NCBI GenBank assembly: GCA_029263555.1
Contig: JAJUFW010000179.1
Location: forward strand, 1 to 6,393
Direction: 5' to 3'
DNA length: 6,393 nucleotides
From: Alphaproteobacteria bacterium
GTDB taxonomy: Bacteria; Pseudomonadota; Alphaproteobacteria; DSM-16000; Inquilinaceae
Shown here in pieces: positions 5,586-6,393 of the stretch. Under the pieces are notes generated by a model that worked only from the letters and a program-made list of their open reading frames with translations, ran no database searches and was not told where the DNA came from. A program made the position numbers and the translations under genes. The first letter of the stretch is position 1. Each line of letters begins with the position of its first letter.

Positions 5586-6393
5586 TCACGATCTGGCGGC
5601 GGAGGCTTCGCCGGTGCGGCCCGGGCGGCGCACGCCATCCCACAGCCGGTCATAGGCTTCAAGCAGCTTCGGCGCCTCGTGCGGCCAGGCCAGCTCCTCG
5701 ACCACCCGGCGGCGCCCGAACTCGCCCATGCGCCGGCGGCGCTCCGGATCGTCCAGCAGCTCCAGAATCCGGCGCGCCAGGTCGACCGGGTCGTTGGGCC
5801 GGGCGTAGAGCGAGGCAGCTTGCGCGGAATAGCGCCCCTCCGCCACGTCGAACTGCACGAGGGGCTTGCCCAGCGCCATGTACTCCATGACCTTGTTCAT
5901 GGTCGACTTGTCGTTCATCTCGTTGTGCTCGTCCGGATTGACGCAGATGTCGGCGGTATTGAGCACGGCCAGCATCTCCTCGTCCGGGACGCGTCCGGTG
6001 AAGCTGACATGGTCGTCGAGGCCGAGTTCGCCCGCGAGGCGCCTCATGGCCGCGAGTTCGGGACCGCCGCCGACCAGCCCGAACTGCACGTCGGTCCGGC
6101 CGAGATTGAAGACGATGTGCCGGGCGGCCTCCAGCAGGTAGGGGATCCCTTCCTGCCGGCCCATCACCCCGAGATACCCGACAAGGTATCGGCGTCCCTT
6201 CTTCAGACGATCGTCGGGCGGCAGGATGCGCATGCGCTCCAGCGACGGGCCGGACCGGACCACGAACACGTCTTCCGGCGCCATGCCGCCGCGCTCGATC
6301 GCGATCCTGCGATAGCTGTGGTTCGTCGCGATCGAGATGTCGGCGGTCCTGAAGGTCCACCTCTCCAGGAGGCACATCAGCCGATAAAGGAGA
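5586..6393 (-). CDS. Glycosyltransferase family 4 (GT-B fold), partial: C-terminal two-thirds
   Basis: The frame is open to the right edge, giving 268 residues before the TGA at 5588-5586. A full GT4 enzyme has about 400, so roughly 130-150 N-terminal residues lie outside. The visible part begins with the end of the acceptor domain, RLMCLLERWTFRTADISIATN, then SYRRIAIERGG and VFVVRSGPSLERM. It passes into the nucleotide-sugar domain: RYLVGYLGVMGRQEGIPYLL, FGLVGGGPEL, HVSFTGRVPDEEML, TADICVNPDEHNEMNDKSTM and NKVMEYMALGKPLVQFDVAE. The ATG at 6377 is internal, since the coding sense continues upstream of it. GT4 enzymes transfer a sugar from a nucleotide-sugar donor in the cytoplasm. In the family's EX7E motif the second Glu (codon 5885-5883) is present, but eight residues before it there is a Lys, as I recall for relatives with the NDKSTMNK signature. 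The role is probably capsule, exopolysaccharide or O-antigen synthesis; donor and acceptor are unknown. Confidence 0.92.
   Translation of the reverse strand, partial: LLYRLMCLLERWTFRTADISIATNHSYRRIAIERGGMAPEDVFVVRSGPSLERMRILPPDDRLKKGRRYLVGYLGVMGRQEGIPYLLEAARHIVFNLGRTDVQFGLVGGGPELAAMRRLAGELGLDDHVSFTGRVPDEEMLAVLNTADICVNPDEHNEMNDKSTMNKVMEYMALGKPLVQFDVAEGRYSAQAASLYARPNDPVDLARRILELLDDPERRRRMGEFGRRRVVEELAWPHEAPKLLEAYDRLWDGVRRPGRTGEASAARS

Noticed and set aside
4655..5890. A 411-codon plus-strand open frame over the HTTM-like and GT4 genes
   Set aside because: It overlaps one real gene in another frame and another on the opposite strand; the product is Arg/Pro/Gly-rich without domains.

Overview
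The window is GC-rich (roughly two-thirds G+C by eye), with the codon use and gene style of an alphaproteobacterium, probably a Rhodospirillales- or Rhizobiales-like soil or plant-associated lineage. That placement is inferred from composition and from the look of the glycosyltransferases; there is no rRNA or other marker gene. I see no tRNA, CRISPR array, insertion sequence, phage gene or long repeat.

The six protein genes change strand repeatedly. Left to right they are: (1) a minus-strand, polytopic GT-C-like membrane protein that runs off the left edge; (2) and (3) a plus-strand pair, a GMC-family flavoprotein dehydrogenase followed 26 bp later by a small protein with a twin-arginine signal; (4) a minus-strand DCC/DUF393 thiol-disulfide oxidoreductase-like protein with a CPFC motif; (5) a plus-strand polytopic HTTM / vitamin-K-dependent gamma-carboxylase-like membrane protein; (6) a minus-strand family 4 glycosyltransferase whose N-terminus lies past the right edge. 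Two divergent intergenic regions (326 bp between genes 1 and 2, 189 bp between genes 4 and 5) must hold the promoters. The convergent junctions (genes 3/4 and 5/6) are only 23 and 33 bp.

Genes 2 and 3 look like a periplasmic dehydrogenase of the 'hitch-hiker' type. The catalytic flavoprotein has no signal peptide and carries a CC-x4-C-x2-C cysteine cluster resembling the iron-sulfur site of bacterial FAD-glucose dehydrogenases. The small Tat-signal subunit would carry it across the membrane, and its single cysteine could form an intersubunit disulfide. No cytochrome subunit lies next to it, so the electron acceptor is unknown.

Genes 4 and 5 share a divergent promoter region and pair a thioredoxin-like CxxC protein with a membrane protein that keeps the Lys and His positions of the vitamin K carboxylase fold. 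This recalls the animal pairing of a carboxylase/epoxidase with a thiol-driven quinone reductase. Its chemistry in bacteria is essentially undescribed, and it is the best candidate here for a new system. The flanking glycosyltransferases suggest the locus sits in, or inserted into, a surface-polysaccharide or glycoconjugate region; whether the redox genes act on the glycan or its lipid carrier is speculation.
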